Of a stretch of 64,000 nucleotides of DNA, positions 24,895 to 33,574 are shown piece after piece (the first letter of the stretch is position 1; each line of letters starts with the position of its first letter). Under the pieces are notes generated by a model. The model was not told where the DNA came from and searched no databases. It worked only from the letters and a program-made list of their open reading frames with translations. The DNA is from Streptomyces sulfonofaciens. GTDB taxonomy: Bacteria > Actinomycetota > Actinomycetes > Streptomycetales > Streptomycetaceae. The stretch spans positions 600,754 to 664,753 of the forward strand of contig NZ_BNCD01000002.1 of the NCBI RefSeq assembly GCF_014656295.1. Reading direction: 5' to 3'. The position numbers were made by a program, and so were the translations under genes.

Positions 24895-25877
24895 AGCCCT
24901 ACGCCTACGTACGGGCCGCCACCCTGGACGAGGCCACCGCCGCCTACGCCGGGCACTCCGGCGCGCACTACCTCGGCGGCGGCACCAATCTCGTGGACCT
25001 GATGAAACTCGGTGTGACGGCCCCGGACGCCCTCGTCGACATCAGCCGGCTCCCGCTGGACGGCATCGAGCTGCGCCCCGACGGCGCGCTGCGCATCGGA
25101 GCCACCGCCCGCAACAGCGACATCGCCGCCCACCCGGTGGTACGCGACCGCTGGCCCGTGCTCTCCCAGGCCCTGCTGGCCGGTGCCTCCGGGCAGTTGC
25201 GCAACATCGCCACCGCCGGCGGCAACCTGCTCCAGCGCACCCGGTGCCCCTTCTTCCAGGACACCGCGAAGCCGTGCAACAAGCGCCGGCCGGGCAGCGG
25301 CTGCGCCGCCCGCGAGGGCAGCCACCGCGACCACGCCGTGCTGGGGCACTCCCCGCACTGCATCGCCACCCACCCCTCCGACATGGCCGTCGCCCTCGCC
25401 GCCCTCGACGCGACGGTCGAGCTGCACGGCACCGGCGGCGAGCGGTCCGTGCCGGCCGCCGAGTTCCACCGGCTGCCCGGGGACCGGCCCGAGCAGGACA
25501 CCGTGCTGCGGCCCGGCGAGCTGATCACCGCGATCGTGCTGCCCCCGCACAGCGCCGGCCTCCCCTCGGCCTACCGCAAGGCCCGTGACCGCGCCTCGTA
25601 CGCCTTCGCGCTCGCCTCGGTGGCCGCCCTCGTCGAGGTGCAGGACGGCCTGGTGCGGCGCAGCGCGCTCGCCTTCGGCGCCCTCGCCCACCGGCCCTGG
25701 CGCGCCCACCGCGCGGAGGAGGCGCTACGGGGTGTCGAGCCGACCCGCGCCGCCGTCGAACGCGCCGTCGACGCCGAGCTGGCATCGGCCGAGCCCCTTC
25801 GGGACAACGCCTACAAGGTTCCGCTGGCGCGCAACCTGGCCTGCGAGGTGCTGACCCGGCTGGCCGGGCCGCGCTGA
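24891..25877 (+). CDS. FAD subunit of molybdenum aldehyde oxidoreductase (PaoB/YagS-like)
   Basis: A 328-residue subunit. HYLGGGTNLVDLMKLG and RNIATAGGNLLQRTRC are the FAD-binding loops. The cysteine-bearing insertion CPFFQDTAKPCNKRRPGSGC, with a later HC, is typical of PaoB-type proteins that hold an additional [4Fe-4S] cluster. The C-terminal CO-dehydrogenase flavoprotein domain follows. The start overlaps the preceding stop (ATGA at 24891). It accepts electrons from the iron-sulfur subunit and passes them to an acceptor. Confidence 0.92.
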   Translation: MKPYAYVRAATLDEATAAYAGHSGAHYLGGGTNLVDLMKLGVTAPDALVDISRLPLDGIELRPDGALRIGATARNSDIAAHPVVRDRWPVLSQALLAGASGQLRNIATAGGNLLQRTRCPFFQDTAKPCNKRRPGSGCAAREGSHRDHAVLGHSPHCIATHPSDMAVALAALDATVELHGTGGERSVPAAEFHRLPGDRPEQDTVLRPGELITAIVLPPHSAGLPSAYRKARDRASYAFALASVAALVEVQDGLVRRSALAFGALAHRPWRAHRAEEALRGVEPTRAAVERAVDAELASAEPLRDNAYKVPLARNLACEVLTRLAGPR

Positions 25878-26022
25878 CCGGCGCGCACCGCCCACCCGCA
25901 CCACCCGGACCTGCCGCCCACGCACGCCGCCCACGGCCGCAGGGCGCCGCGGGGCCCGCGGCACGAGGCGCACGGGCGGCAGCCGCGGCACCCGACCGAC
26001 GCTGCTCAGGAAGGAACCGGCG

Positions 26023-28206
26023 ATGCGTCACACCACAGCGGCATCCGCAGCCGCCCCCCGCACGGGCCACCGGGCGCCCCCACCGTCCCAGTCCCCCGAC
26101 GGCCCGGCCCTCGGAGCCTCCGTCGAACGCAGGGAGGGCCACGAGAAGGTCAGGGGCACGGCCCGCTACGCGGCCGAGTACCACCCCCACGGCCGCGTCT
26201 ACGCCTGGCCCGTGCCCGCCACGGTCAGCCGTGGCCGGGTGGTGCGGGTGGACGACGCTGAGGCCCTGGACCTGCCCGGTGTGCTGGCCGTCCTCACCCC
26301 GGACACCGCGCCTCGGCTCGGCGACGCGGGCGACGCGGTCCTGCGCGTGCTGCAGGACGACCGGGTGCCGCACCGCGGCTGGTACGTGGCCCTCGTCGTC
26401 GCCGAGACCCTGGAGGCGGCGCGCGCCGCGGCCGCCGCGGTACACGTCGACTACGAGACCGAACCCCATGACGCCGCCCTGACCGCCGACCACCCGGACG
26501 CCTACATCCCCGAGTCCGTCAACGGCGGCTATCCGGCCGTGCGGGAACGCGGCGACCCGGACGCCGCCTTCGAGGCCGCGCAGGTCCGCGTCGACACCGG
26601 CTACCGGGTGCCACCGGAGCACAACCAGCCGATGGAACCGCACGCCGCCACCGCCGAGTGGCACGGCGACCGGCTCACCCTCCACGACTCCGACCAGGGT
26701 GCCAGCGCGGTCGGTGCCGCGCTCGCCGCCCTCTTCGAACTCCCCGAGGACCATGTCACCGTCGTCGCCGAACACGTCGGCGGCGGCTTCGGGTCCAAGG
26801 GCACACCACGGCCCCACGCGGTGCTCGCCGCCATGGCCGCCCGGCAGGTCGGCAGGCCGGTGACCCTCGCGCTGCCGCGGCGGCACCTGCCCGCCATCGT
26901 CGGCCACCGCCCTCCCACCCTGCACCGGATAAGGCTCGGCGCGGACCGCGGGGGGCGGCTGACCTCGCTGGTCCACGAGATCACCACGCAGACCTCCCGG
27001 GTGAAGGAGTTCGTGGAGCAGGCGGCCACCCCGGGCCGCACCATGTACGGCTGCGAGCACAGCCGCACCGTGCACCGCGCCGTCCCGCTCGACGTGCCCA
27101 CCCCCTCCTGGATGCGCGCCCCCGGTGTCGCCCCCGGCATGTACGCGCTGGAGTCGGCCATGGACGAGCTCGCAGGCACCCTCGGCCTCGACCCGATCGA
27201 GCTGCGCGTGCGCAACGACACCGACCGCGAGCCGGACAGCGACCGCCCCTTCAGCAGCCGCCACCTCGTGGACTGCCTGCGCGAGGGCGCCGACCGCTTC
27301 GGCTGGGCGGGGCGCGACCCGCGGCCCGGCAGCGACCGCAGGGGAGCGCTGCTCATCGGCACCGGAGTGGCCTCCGCGCTCTACCCCGTGCACTTCCAGC
27401 CGTCCCTGGCCACCGCCCACGCCCTCCCCGACGGCAGCCACGTGGTGCGCGTGGCCGCCGCGGACATCGGCACCGGGTCCCGCACCGTCCTCGCGCAGAT
27501 CGCCGCCGACGCGCTCGGCGTGCCGCTGGACCGGGTGCGGGCCGAGGTGGGCAGCAGCGCGCTGCCGACAGCGCCGCTCGCCGGCGGCTCGTCGGGGACG
27601 GCGTCCTGGGGAACCGCCGTCCACGAGGCGTGCACCGCCCTGGCCGGCCGGCTCGCCGAGCACCGGGGCCCGCTGCCGCCGGAAGGGCTCCGGGAGACCG
27701 CTGACACCTCCGACGCGGCCGACCGCGGCGCCGGGTACGCACGGGACGCGTTCGGCGCCCACTTCGCCGAGGTGCAGGTGGACACCGACAGCGGGGAGGT
27801 GCGGATCCGCCGGCTGCTCGGAGTGTTCGCGGCCGGGCACGTACTCAACGCCCGAACCGCCCGCTCCCAGTTCCTCGGCGGCATGACGATGGGCGCGGGG
27901 ATGGCCCTGATGGAGGGCAGCACCATGGAACCCTCCTTCGGTGACTTCACCGAGACCGACCTCGCGCTCTACCACGTGCCCTCGCACGCCGACATCGCCG
28001 ACATCGAGGCGCACTGGATCGACGAGGAGGACGCCCACCTCAACCCGATGGGCAGCAAGGGGATCGGGGAGATCGGCATCGTGGGCACCGCCGCCGCCGT
28101 GGGCAACGCGGTGCACCACGCCACGGGGGTGCGCTACCGCGAACTGCCGCTGACCCCGGACCGGATCCTCGCCGGCCTGTCCGGCGCGGTGGCCGCGGCC
28201 TCCTGA
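26023..28206 (+). CDS. Molybdenum cofactor subunit of aldehyde oxidoreductase (PaoC/YagR-like)
   Basis: A 727-residue catalytic subunit with the aldehyde oxidase a/b hammerhead (about 30-150) followed by the Moco-binding domain. EHVGGGFGSKG is the first Moco loop, GGSSGTASWG another, and KGIGEIGIVG carries the catalytic glutamate near the C-terminus. It oxidises an aldehyde or N-heterocycle to the acid or lactam. The start has AGGAAGGA. It is 145 bp after the FAD gene, so it probably shares a transcript but has its own ribosome entry. A XdhC/PaoD-type chaperone is absent from the window. Confidence 0.92.
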   Translation: MRHTTAASAAAPRTGHRAPPPSQSPDGPALGASVERREGHEKVRGTARYAAEYHPHGRVYAWPVPATVSRGRVVRVDDAEALDLPGVLAVLTPDTAPRLGDAGDAVLRVLQDDRVPHRGWYVALVVAETLEAARAAAAAVHVDYETEPHDAALTADHPDAYIPESVNGGYPAVRERGDPDAAFEAAQVRVDTGYRVPPEHNQPMEPHAATAEWHGDRLTLHDSDQGASAVGAALAALFELPEDHVTVVAEHVGGGFGSKGTPRPHAVLAAMAARQVGRPVTLALPRRHLPAIVGHRPPTLHRIRLGADRGGRLTSLVHEITTQTSRVKEFVEQAATPGRTMYGCEHSRTVHRAVPLDVPTPSWMRAPGVAPGMYALESAMDELAGTLGLDPIELRVRNDTDREPDSDRPFSSRHLVDCLREGADRFGWAGRDPRPGSDRRGALLIGTGVASALYPVHFQPSLATAHALPDGSHVVRVAAADIGTGSRTVLAQIAADALGVPLDRVRAEVGSSALPTAPLAGGSSGTASWGTAVHEACTALAGRLAEHRGPLPPEGLRETADTSDAADRGAGYARDAFGAHFAEVQVDTDSGEVRIRRLLGVFAAGHVLNARTARSQFLGGMTMGAGMALMEGSTMEPSFGDFTETDLALYHVPSHADIADIEAHWIDEEDAHLNPMGSKGIGEIGIVGTAAAVGNAVHHATGVRYRELPLTPDRILAGLSGAVAAAS

Positions 28207-28298
28207 CACCGGTAGGACCGGGCCCGGCCGCGCGGCCCGGTGCGGCCCGGCCGGTGCGGCCCGGGTGTTCGCGGTCCCGGGCCGGCAGGGCCTCGGCA

Positions 28299-28345
28299 AC
28301 CGGGCACCCGGCGGCCTGCCCCCGTGGCGCCGCCGGGTGCCCGGT
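28299..28345. terminator. Bidirectional terminator (17-bp stem)
   Basis: Arms 28299-28315 and 28329-28345 are exact complements with a 13-nt loop, between the convergent molybdenum-subunit gene and the nitroreductase-like gene. Confidence 0.8.
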
Positions 28346-28487
28346 GGCCGGCCGCCCGATCCGCGCGCGGCGGGTGCGCGTGATCCGATCGCGGGCGGCA
28401 GGCGGCAGGCGGTGCGTGGTGGGCGGCGCGGGGCGCGGGTGCACGGAAAGGCGCCCCGCACCGCTTCGGCAGCGCCCGGGCGGCCGC

Positions 28488-28934
28488 TCAGTGCGGGGTC
28501 GCGGCACGCTCCAGCACGAAGACCGGAATCCGGCGGTCGGTCTTCTTCTGGTAGTCGGCGTAGTCCGGGTACGCCTCGACGGCGCGCTGCCACCACAGGG
28601 CCCGCTCGTCGCCGGTGACCTCACGGGCCGTCATGTCCTGGCGAACCGGGCCGTCCTGGAGTTCTACCCGCGGGTCGGCCAGCAGGTTGTAGTACCAGAC
28701 CGGGTGCTTCGGGGCGCCGCCCATCGAGGCGATCAGCGCGTAGGCGCCCTCGTGCTCGACCCGCATCAGCGGCGTCTTGCGGATCTTGCCGCTCTTCGCA
28801 CCATGCATCGTCACGACGACGACGGGCATGTCCCGCAGCGTCGTCCCCTCCGTGCCGCCCGAGCTCTCGTACAGCTCGACCTGGTCGCGCACCCATTCGC
28901 TCGTGCTGGGCTCGTACTCACCGGAAAGTGGCAT
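28488..28934 (-). CDS. Deazaflavin (F420)-dependent nitroreductase family protein (Ddn-like)
   Basis: A 148-residue split-beta-barrel protein of the Ddn/FDOR-A class. [33 protein letters not shown] is the family signature (GxxSGxxRxxPL), which binds F420, and [15 protein letters not shown] follows. It would use reduced F420 to reduce quinones or nitro compounds. ATG 28934 has AAGGAACGAGAG upstream; the longer frame has no support. Single gene. Confidence 0.9.
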   Translation of the reverse strand: MPLSGEYEPSTSEWVRDQVELYESSGGTEGTTLRDMPVVVVTMHGAKSGKIRKTPLMRVEHEGAYALIASMGGAPKHPVWYYNLLADPRVELQDGPVRQDMTAREVTGDERALWWQRAVEAYPDYADYQKKTDRRIPVFVLERAATPH

Positions 28935-29144
28935 CTCTCGTTCCTTGTCGCATCGCTGGCTGCCGGCGGCGGCCGCAGGCAGGGGGCCCGGGAGCCGCCA
29001 TGTCCGAGGCAACACCCGTGGGCCGTACGAACATCCTCGTCACCTCGGCCGATGTGGCACAAGGGACAGTTGAGCCGGGGGAGGAGAAGACCCCGGGCCG
29101 GTTCCGCGTGCCGGCCGCGGCCCTGGGCCGGCGCCGCGGCCACG

Positions 29145-30161
29145 TCAGGGCGCTCGCCGGGTCCCGGCCCAGGCCAGCAGCTCGTCCGCCGTCCAGGTGG
29201 TGATGATCCGGCCGGCCGGGACGCCGCACTCCTCGGCCCGGGCGCAGCCGATGACCTGCCAGTCGAGCTGGCCCGGCGCGTGCGCGTCGGTGTCGACCGA
29301 GAACAGCGCGCCCGCCGCCAGCGCGGTACGCAGCAGCCGGCGCGGCGGGTCGCGCCGCTCCGGCCTGCTGTTGATCTCCACGGCGGTGCCCGTCTCCGCG
29401 CACGCCGCGAAGACCTCCTCGGCGTCGAACCGTGACTCGGGCCGTTTACGCTCACCGACCAGACGGCCCGTGCAGTGCCCCAGGACGTCCGTGCGCGGGT
29501 CGCGCACCGCCGCGACCATCCGCCGGGTCATCGCGTCCGCGTCCATCCGCAGCTCGGAGTGGACCGAGGCGACAACCACGTCCAGCCGGTCCAGGAGGTC
29601 CGGCTCCTGGTCCAGCGAGCCGTCGGGCAGGATGTCGCACTCGATCCCGGTGAGCAGGCGGAAGGGGTGCCGGCGCGCGTTCAGCGCGGCCACCACGTCC
29701 AGTTGCTCGCGCAGCCGGTCGGCGGACAGGCCGCGGGCGACGGTCAGCCGCGGCGAGTGGTCGGTGAGCACCGCCCAGTCGAGCCCGAGACGGGCGGCGG
29801 CCTGTGCCATCGCCTCGATGGGGCTCCCGCCGTCCGACCAGTCGGAGTGCACGTGGCAGTCGCCGCGCATCAGCGCCCGCAACCGCTCGCCACCCTCGGC
29901 GAGCGGTGCCCTGTCCCGTTCGAGCCGCTCCAGGTAGCCGGGCACCCGGTCCTGCAGCGCCTCCGCCACCACCTGCGCCGTCCGCGGCCCGATGCCCCTC
30001 ACCGACCGGAGCGTGCCCGCCGCGGCGCGCTCGCGGACCTCGTCCCCGCCCATCGCCGCGACCGCGGCGGCCGCCGTGCGAAAAGCACGGACACGGTAGG
30101 TGGGCGCCTGTGCCCGCTCCAGCAGGAACGCGATCCGGTCGAGCGCTTCGACGGGCTGCAT
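29145..30161 (-). CDS. PHP-domain metal hydrolase with N-terminal helix-hairpin-helix (PolX-like)
   Basis: A 338-residue protein. Residues 1-75 carry a helical/HhH region (LRSVRGIGPRTAQVVAEAL) as in family X polymerases, followed directly by a PHP domain: CHVHSDWSDG, VLTDHSPRL, GIECDILPDG, VVASVHSEL, VLGHCTGR and DTDAHAPGQ supply the metal ligands. No polymerase palm is present. Likely a phosphoesterase, possibly acting on DNA ends. Start ATG 30161 follows AGGAGGTG. It is 25 bp behind the ricin-like membrane protein gene and probably cotranscribed with it. Confidence 0.85.
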   Translation of the reverse strand: MQPVEALDRIAFLLERAQAPTYRVRAFRTAAAAVAAMGGDEVRERAAAGTLRSVRGIGPRTAQVVAEALQDRVPGYLERLERDRAPLAEGGERLRALMRGDCHVHSDWSDGGSPIEAMAQAAARLGLDWAVLTDHSPRLTVARGLSADRLREQLDVVAALNARRHPFRLLTGIECDILPDGSLDQEPDLLDRLDVVVASVHSELRMDADAMTRRMVAAVRDPRTDVLGHCTGRLVGERKRPESRFDAEEVFAACAETGTAVEINSRPERRDPPRRLLRTALAAGALFSVDTDAHAPGQLDWQVIGCARAEECGVPAGRIITTWTADELLAWAGTRRAP

Positions 30162-30186
30162 CGGCACCTCCTGCCTCCAGCGTGGC

Positions 30187-31926
30187 TCAGCCGCGGCCCG
30201 AGCGCACGGCGGTCGTGCACGCGGTGGTGCCGCAGCCGCAGCCGCAGCCGGTCCCGTGGCGCGGCGGCGGGGCGTCGAGCGGGAGGGCGCCCGCGCCCGG
30301 CACGGTCCGGGACCGGAGGGGGACGCCCTCCCGCAGCCACCGCTGCTCCGCGGATCCGTCGCGGACCTTCGCCGGGACGTCCGCGCCCGGCAGCGGGGCG
30401 GCGGGTGCGGCGGCCGGGTCCCGGACCCCGCGGGCGAGGAGGCCGCCCCGCAACGCCGGGTCGTGGCGCACGCCGGAGGACTCGGCCCCGGCGGAGCGGT
30501 CCGTACAGCCGCCCAGGTGCAGCACCCCGCCGTCCGCCGGCTGCGGAAGGCACAGCGCACGGTCGGCCGGGCCGCACGGCGGACCGTCCTCCCGGCACCG
30601 CAGCCCCTGGGCGGCGGATGCGTACACGGACAGGGGCGCGCCCGCAGCCTGCTCCGCCCGGCCGCCGCGCACGTCGGGGCAGCGGCCGGCGGAGGCGTCG
30701 TGCGGCCCGCCGCCCGGCGAGGCGCCCGCGGGCCCCGTGTACGCCGCGGGCCCCGTGTCCCACGTGGACGAGGACGGCGTGGGCGGTACGGCCTGCCGCA
30801 CCGCCGTGCCACCGGCGCCGTCGGTGCCGCCGGTGCCACCGGCGTCCGTGCGGGCGGCGGCCGGTCCTTCCGGCCCTCTGGGGGCGTCCAGGACCTCGCC
30901 GACCGGCCACAGCGTGGACGTCAGCACCGCGCCCAGGGCCAGGGCGGAGGCCAGGCCCACTCCGGTGAGCAGCACCCTGGCGTGCCCGCGCACGGAGGGC
31001 GCGGGCCCCCGCCCCGGGGCCTCGGCGTCCGGCGGGAGGCGGTGCCGCCCGGGCCGGCGGGGCCGGCCGGTCCTGGGGGAGGGCGCGGCGGGTGGCCCCT
31101 CCCCGGCACCGGGACCGGTACGGCCGGGCCGGGAGGCGAGGTAGTCCCCGGCGGGACCACCCAGCAGGGCCTGGGCCAGCAGCTCGCCGAGCCGCCGTTC
31201 CACCATGCCCAGTTGCTCGGCGGCGGCCCCGCAGTCCGGGCAGTCCTGGAGGTGCTGGCGGACGTCCGGGGGAAACGCCCTGCCGCGCCGGGTGTGGGCG
31301 TCGAGCAGCCTGCTGTAGAAGCGGCAGACGGCGCTCGCGGAGAGTTCCGCATGGATGCGCAGCAGCCCGGCTCCGAACTGCCCGCGCGCCTGCTCCAGTT
31401 CGGTCAGGGCCGAGCCGATGTCGAGGGCCAGCAGGGCCGCGGGCACGGAGACCGGTTCGGCCTCGACCGCGGTGTGCCACAGCAGGCACTGCCCGGCCGG
31501 CGGCAGGGCCCAGAAGGACGTCGAGGCGAGCTGCCGCCCGGGCGGGTCCGCGAGTCCCGGCGCCTGCGCCCCCGCGACCGGGCGGGCCGTGCGGCGGTCC
31601 GCGGCCCATGCCTCGGCGGTGCGGCGGACGGCCGTCAGCAGCCGGGGGCGCAGCGCCTCGGCCGGCCCCGGCCGGCCGAGGCCCTTGAGGACCTGGTGCA
31701 CGGCAGCGGCGGCCAGCGCCGGGGCGCGGACGCCCGTCAGGGCCGCACAGAGCACGGCGTAGTCGTGCACCGGCTCCCAGTGCCGCTCCAGCAGCACGGC
31801 CAGAGGGTAGGGGTCCACGCTCCAGGAGGGCGTTCTGAGGGAGACGGCGAGTGCCGTGTCGGACTCGCCGGGGAGCGGCTCGGTGTCGGGGAGGTAGGAG
31901 GGACGCGGGGGGTGGTGCGTGGGCAC
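30187..31926 (-). CDS. Membrane-anchored protein with sigma-like N-terminus and ricin-like C-terminus
   Basis: A 579-residue multidomain protein. Residues 25-200 are helical and resemble a degenerate sigma-factor-like region (HWEPVHDYAVLC…). LPPDVRQHLQDCPDCGAAAEQL-type residues at about 225-245 look like an anti-sigma zinc-finger remnant. One membrane segment (VLLTGVGLASALALGAVLTSTLWP) lies near 335. A Cys-rich extracytoplasmic part (CREDGPPC, CLPQPADGGVLHLGGC) resembles a degraded ricin-B lectin domain. The tail is Cys/Gly-rich (GCGCGCG). GTG 31926 follows GGAAGGAAA. The role is unknown; the layout suggests an envelope sensor. Confidence 0.65.
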   Translation of the reverse strand: MPTHHPPRPSYLPDTEPLPGESDTALAVSLRTPSWSVDPYPLAVLLERHWEPVHDYAVLCAALTGVRAPALAAAAVHQVLKGLGRPGPAEALRPRLLTAVRRTAEAWAADRRTARPVAGAQAPGLADPPGRQLASTSFWALPPAGQCLLWHTAVEAEPVSVPAALLALDIGSALTELEQARGQFGAGLLRIHAELSASAVCRFYSRLLDAHTRRGRAFPPDVRQHLQDCPDCGAAAEQLGMVERRLGELLAQALLGGPAGDYLASRPGRTGPGAGEGPPAAPSPRTGRPRRPGRHRLPPDAEAPGRGPAPSVRGHARVLLTGVGLASALALGAVLTSTLWPVGEVLDAPRGPEGPAAARTDAGGTGGTDGAGGTAVRQAVPPTPSSSTWDTGPAAYTGPAGASPGGGPHDASAGRCPDVRGGRAEQAAGAPLSVYASAAQGLRCREDGPPCGPADRALCLPQPADGGVLHLGGCTDRSAGAESSGVRHDPALRGGLLARGVRDPAAAPAAPLPGADVPAKVRDGSAEQRWLREGVPLRSRTVPGAGALPLDAPPPRHGTGCGCGCGTTACTTAVRSGRG

Positions 31927-32130
31927 AGAGGCTTTCCTTCCGGGGCGAAGCAAAGCACGCGGAGACAAGGGCCGAAAGAAGGGGCAATCCCCGGGGGAGG
32001 TGTGCTTTCCGGGTCTTGGGTACGGGAGGCGGACCGGGGATGGACGACCGTCCCGAGTGGGTGCCGAATGCCTGCTGAGCAGGCCCGGCGGTGGTCCGTG
32101 CGGGACCGGGGTCACCCTGGCACACGCCGC

Positions 32131-32241
32131 TCACCTGGAACAAGTGACGGCGGCGAGGGCTACGTCGAAGGGTGAGCGCGATGCCGGTGGTTGCCCCGGG
32201 GGCTCGTACTCCCATACGAAGAATCGACGTTCTTTCGACAT
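32131..32241 (-). CDS. Possible 36-residue small protein
   Basis: ATG 32241, with AGGGGTGA about 5 bp upstream, opens a 36-codon frame beginning MSKERRFFVWEYEPPG and ending AAVTCSR. About one third of third positions are A or T, much less GC-biased than neighbours. The protein composition is nevertheless natural (aromatic, charged, one Cys near the end). It could be a leader peptide or small regulator upstream of the ricin-like gene, or chance. The remaining gap (31927-32384) is otherwise noncoding. Confidence 0.35.
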   Translation of the reverse strand: MSKERRFFVWEYEPPGQPPASRSPFDVALAAVTCSR

Positions 32242-32384
32242 GTGATCACCCCTGCGTGAGGCGCGCATCCCCGGCCGGACCGCTGCCGACCCATGACCGG
32301 GCCCGCTTTTCGGCAGTGCCGCTCCACCCTGCCCCACGCCGTGCCCGAAGGCGCGTGGACCGGGGTCCTGACGGAGGCCGCGCC

Positions 32385-33314
32385 TCAGCGCGCGGCCCGA
32401 TTCCTGTCGGGCGGTGACTCGGTGACGTCGAGGAATATCCGGTCTGCCGCCGGCACGATGTGGCCCAGGGACGCCTTGATGCGCTCCGAGACCAGTTCCA
32501 CCTCCTCGCTGTCCATGCCGGGCCTGAGGTCGACACGGGCCGCGACCAGCGTCGAGTCGAGACCGAGCTTCATGGTCAGCACCGCCTCGATGTTGTCGAT
32601 CTCCGGCTGGGCGCTCAGCAGCGCCCCGATCCGCTCCCGCAGCACCGGGTCCGCCGCCTCGCCGATCAACTGGTCCCGGGCCTCCCTGCCCAGCCGGTAG
32701 GCGACGTAGACGAGGAGCAGGCCGATGGCGAACGACGCCGACGCCTCCCAGACCACCTGCCCGGTGACCATGTGCAGCGAGAGGCCGGCCAGGGCCAGCG
32801 TGACGCCGAGCACCGCCGTGCCGTCCTCGGCCACCACGGTGCGCAGCGCGGGATCGTGCAGCCCCTCGGAGCCGGGGTCGTTGCGTGCCTGGTGCACCGC
32901 ACGCAGCAGGGAGGCGCCCTCGAAGACGAACGCGGCGGCGAGGACGACCAGGCCCGCCACGTACCCCGCGTGGTCCTCCGCGGCATCCGTGCGCAGCGCG
33001 TCGAAACCCTGGAGCACGGAGAAGCAGCCGCCCATGACGAAGATGCCCACCGCCGCGAGCAGCGACCAGAAGTAGCGTTCCTTGCCGTATCCGAAGGGGT
33101 GCCGGCTGTCGGCGGGGCGCCGGCTGCGCCGCAGCGCGGCCAGCAGGAACAGCTCGTTGAGGCTGTCGGCGACCGAGTGCGCGGCCTCCGACAGCAGGGC
33201 GGGCGAGCCGGAGACCAGGCCGCCCGCGGCCTTGGCGGCGGCGATCGCCAGATTCGCGCCCAGCGCCACCAGAACGGTGAGGCGCGTCTTGCGGTCCGAG
33301 GATGTTTCGTCCAC
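32385..33314 (-). CDS. Cation diffusion facilitator (CDF) metal exporter
   Basis: A 309-residue CDF transporter. Six membrane segments carry the metal site residues in LLSEAAHSVADSLNE (HxxxD) and the conserved HPFGYGKERYFW loop, with the later DPALRTVVAEDGTAVLG. The C-terminal cytoplasmic ferredoxin-like domain ends …GHIVPAADRIFLDVTE. It exports Zn2+, Fe2+ or a similar ion in exchange for protons. GTG 33314 fits the family start; longer frames are Arg/Gly-rich nonsense. It is divergent from an MFS gene. Confidence 0.9.
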   Translation of the reverse strand: MDETSSDRKTRLTVLVALGANLAIAAAKAAGGLVSGSPALLSEAAHSVADSLNELFLLAALRRSRRPADSRHPFGYGKERYFWSLLAAVGIFVMGGCFSVLQGFDALRTDAAEDHAGYVAGLVVLAAAFVFEGASLLRAVHQARNDPGSEGLHDPALRTVVAEDGTAVLGVTLALAGLSLHMVTGQVVWEASASFAIGLLLVYVAYRLGREARDQLIGEAADPVLRERIGALLSAQPEIDNIEAVLTMKLGLDSTLVAARVDLRPGMDSEEVELVSERIKASLGHIVPAADRIFLDVTESPPDRNRAAR

Positions 33315-33574
33315 TCCTGCCCCAGGTGCTCTCGTCCGTCCGCGGCCCCTTCGGCCGGTCACCCGGTCACAAGGCACGCCGCGGCCGCGCGGATCTGCCG
33401 ACGCGTACGCCCACTCGCCTACCCGCCTTCCAGCCGGCCGTGCCCGCCACTTCTCGCCGCCCCGCCCGCACACCCGCGCGCGGCCGCCCCTCCCCGGGCA
33501 CCCGGCCGCCCGCGCCCCGGTCCTGACGCGCCTGGCGGGCCCCCGGTGCGCGGTGCGGGGCACCCGCTCGTACC

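Noticed and set aside
25525..28596. 1023-codon minus-strand frame opposite the molybdenum subunit gene
   Set aside because: Composition is Arg/Gly/Ala-rich and without domains; the plus strand encodes a full aldehyde oxidase family protein.
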